A stretch of 64,000 bases of DNA, from NCBI GenBank assembly GCA_035516155.1, contig DATJAP010000044.1, forward strand, positions 94,396 to 158,395. The letters are read 5' to 3'. This DNA comes from JAJYKN01 sp035516155. Its GTDB lineage: Bacteria; Nitrospirota; UBA9217. The notes beneath the pieces are model-generated. The model saw only the letters and a list, made by a program, of their open reading frames with translations. It was not told the origin of the DNA and made no database searches. The number at the start of each line of letters is the position of its first letter. Position 1 is the first letter of the stretch. This document shows, in pieces, positions 63,553-64,000 of the stretch. The position numbers and the translations under genes were made by a program.

Positions 63553-64000
63553 TCAATGAGCGCATTTTGGCAAACAGGTCATTCTAAGCATGACGAAGAA
63601 TCTCGCATTTGCACCGTGACCACAGACTCTCACTTCATTCAGCCTTCCGATTGACGCAAGAAACGCCCATTGATCTTCATAGGACGTGAAGCTTTCATCG
63701 AGAAACACCGTATTACCTTTTTTTCGCGGTTCCTGTTGAGCTGCAGCTGCAGGCACCGGTTCAGAAAAGAAAAACCATGCGTGCCCTCCATTTCCCGAAC
63801 GTGAACGCTCGACGACCACGGGGAAGCTCACACTATTGCAGGTTTCACGAAGAGCCCGTACATCATCCATCCATGTTTCTTTATCGAAGTCAGCGGCAAG
63901 GAACCAGCAGGTATCGTCGGGCAGCATTGGGTAAACACCGATTACATGACGCCCCTGGAGATGATCCATGATGACCTGGTCGGTTACTGGAAGGAATTTG
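63553..64000 (-). pseudogene. decayed TOTE-type archaeo-eukaryotic primase, cut by the right edge
   Basis: The minus-strand frame is open to the window edge with KFLPVTDQVIMDHLQGR upstream of the first ATG, so the start is outside. It contains TIGR/TOTE primase features: HVIGVYPMLPDDTCWFLAADF (AEP motif I with D-x-D in ADFDKETW) and ERSRSGNGGHAWFFF (motif II, sGxH). After EPVPAAAAQQEP the sequence jumps to KKGNTVFLDESFTSYEDQWA, which in intact homologues stands tens of residues later, so an internal deletion removed the third catalytic region. The frame ends early at 63553 with unrelated residues. TOTE primases belong to predicted conflict (defence) systems; this copy looks dead. Confidence 0.6.

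Noticed and set aside
1..64000. CRISPR arrays, tRNA and rRNA genes
   Set aside because: None seen by eye: no regularly spaced direct repeats, no cloverleaf with CCA-type end, no rRNA-like conserved segments. A covariance search would be the proper test.

Overview
The window reads as a chromosomal segment of a Gram-negative, probably anaerobic or microaerophilic bacterium. The gene set fits an environmental Desulfobacterota or Nitrospirota lineage best: two-subunit biotin carboxylase, aldehyde:ferredoxin oxidoreductase (AOR) cluster, Rsm22-type methyltransferase, DUF2249, c-di-GMP-type PilZ regulator, lipoproteins, an outer-membrane barrel and MltA. This is inference from gene content; no rRNA or tRNA is present to settle it. 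Base composition is moderately GC-rich in genes, with AT-rich spacers.

Layout. 1-2.8 kb: methylcitrate-cycle genes prpC (cut by the left edge) and prpD. 2.8-9.3 kb: an HD protein, a Cys-containing conserved protein behind a promoter and terminator-like leader, then the two halves of a biotin-dependent carboxylase on the minus strand and a divergent outer-membrane protein. 10-17.2 kb: small redox, signalling and DNA-repair genes, including an Ogt-AlkA fusion. 17.2-24.8 kb: a candidate structured RNA, a secreted protein, a degenerate receiver-PilZ protein, thioredoxin reductase, CHRD protein, thioredoxin and a PAS-GAF histidine kinase. 24.9-33.6 kb: GMC oxidoreductase, SEC-C protein, PCu(A)C copper chaperone, DusB, HNH protein, a broken amidohydrolase, an MFS transporter and a CheY-like regulator. 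34.8-39.6 kb: an AOR cluster with two beta-grasp (MoaD/ThiS-like) proteins and a radical SAM maturase. 39.8-49.7 kb: translation and RNA housekeeping (Uup, Rsm22, GreB, RsmE, ArfB), a polyamine-synthase-like enzyme, a BFD/B12-radical-SAM pair and shikimate kinase. 50.2-52.1 kb: a group II intron with a maturase lacking an endonuclease domain, seated beside a hairpin resembling the right end of IS200/IS605 tnpB elements. 52.6-58.1 kb: a LOG protein and a molybdenum hydroxylase operon (2Fe-2S subunit, Moco subunit, XdhC, MocA). 58.3-64 kb: MltA, a second Dus enzyme, a 51-residue Cys-rich protein, DUF2249 protein, an Old Yellow Enzyme, and at the right edge a decayed primase of the TOTE conflict-system type.

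Two themes stand out. The first is tungsten/molybdenum cofactor chemistry: a likely tungsten AOR with dedicated sulfur-carrier-like and radical SAM proteins, and a molybdenum hydroxylase with its own cofactor-loading genes. The second is an unusual number of broken genes. A SnoaL-like gene, an amidohydrolase, a small membrane protein, and fragments of a nitroreductase, a DoxX protein and a TOTE primase are all interrupted. Several breaks are single-base shifts, one at a homopolymer, so assembly error and genuine decay both need testing.
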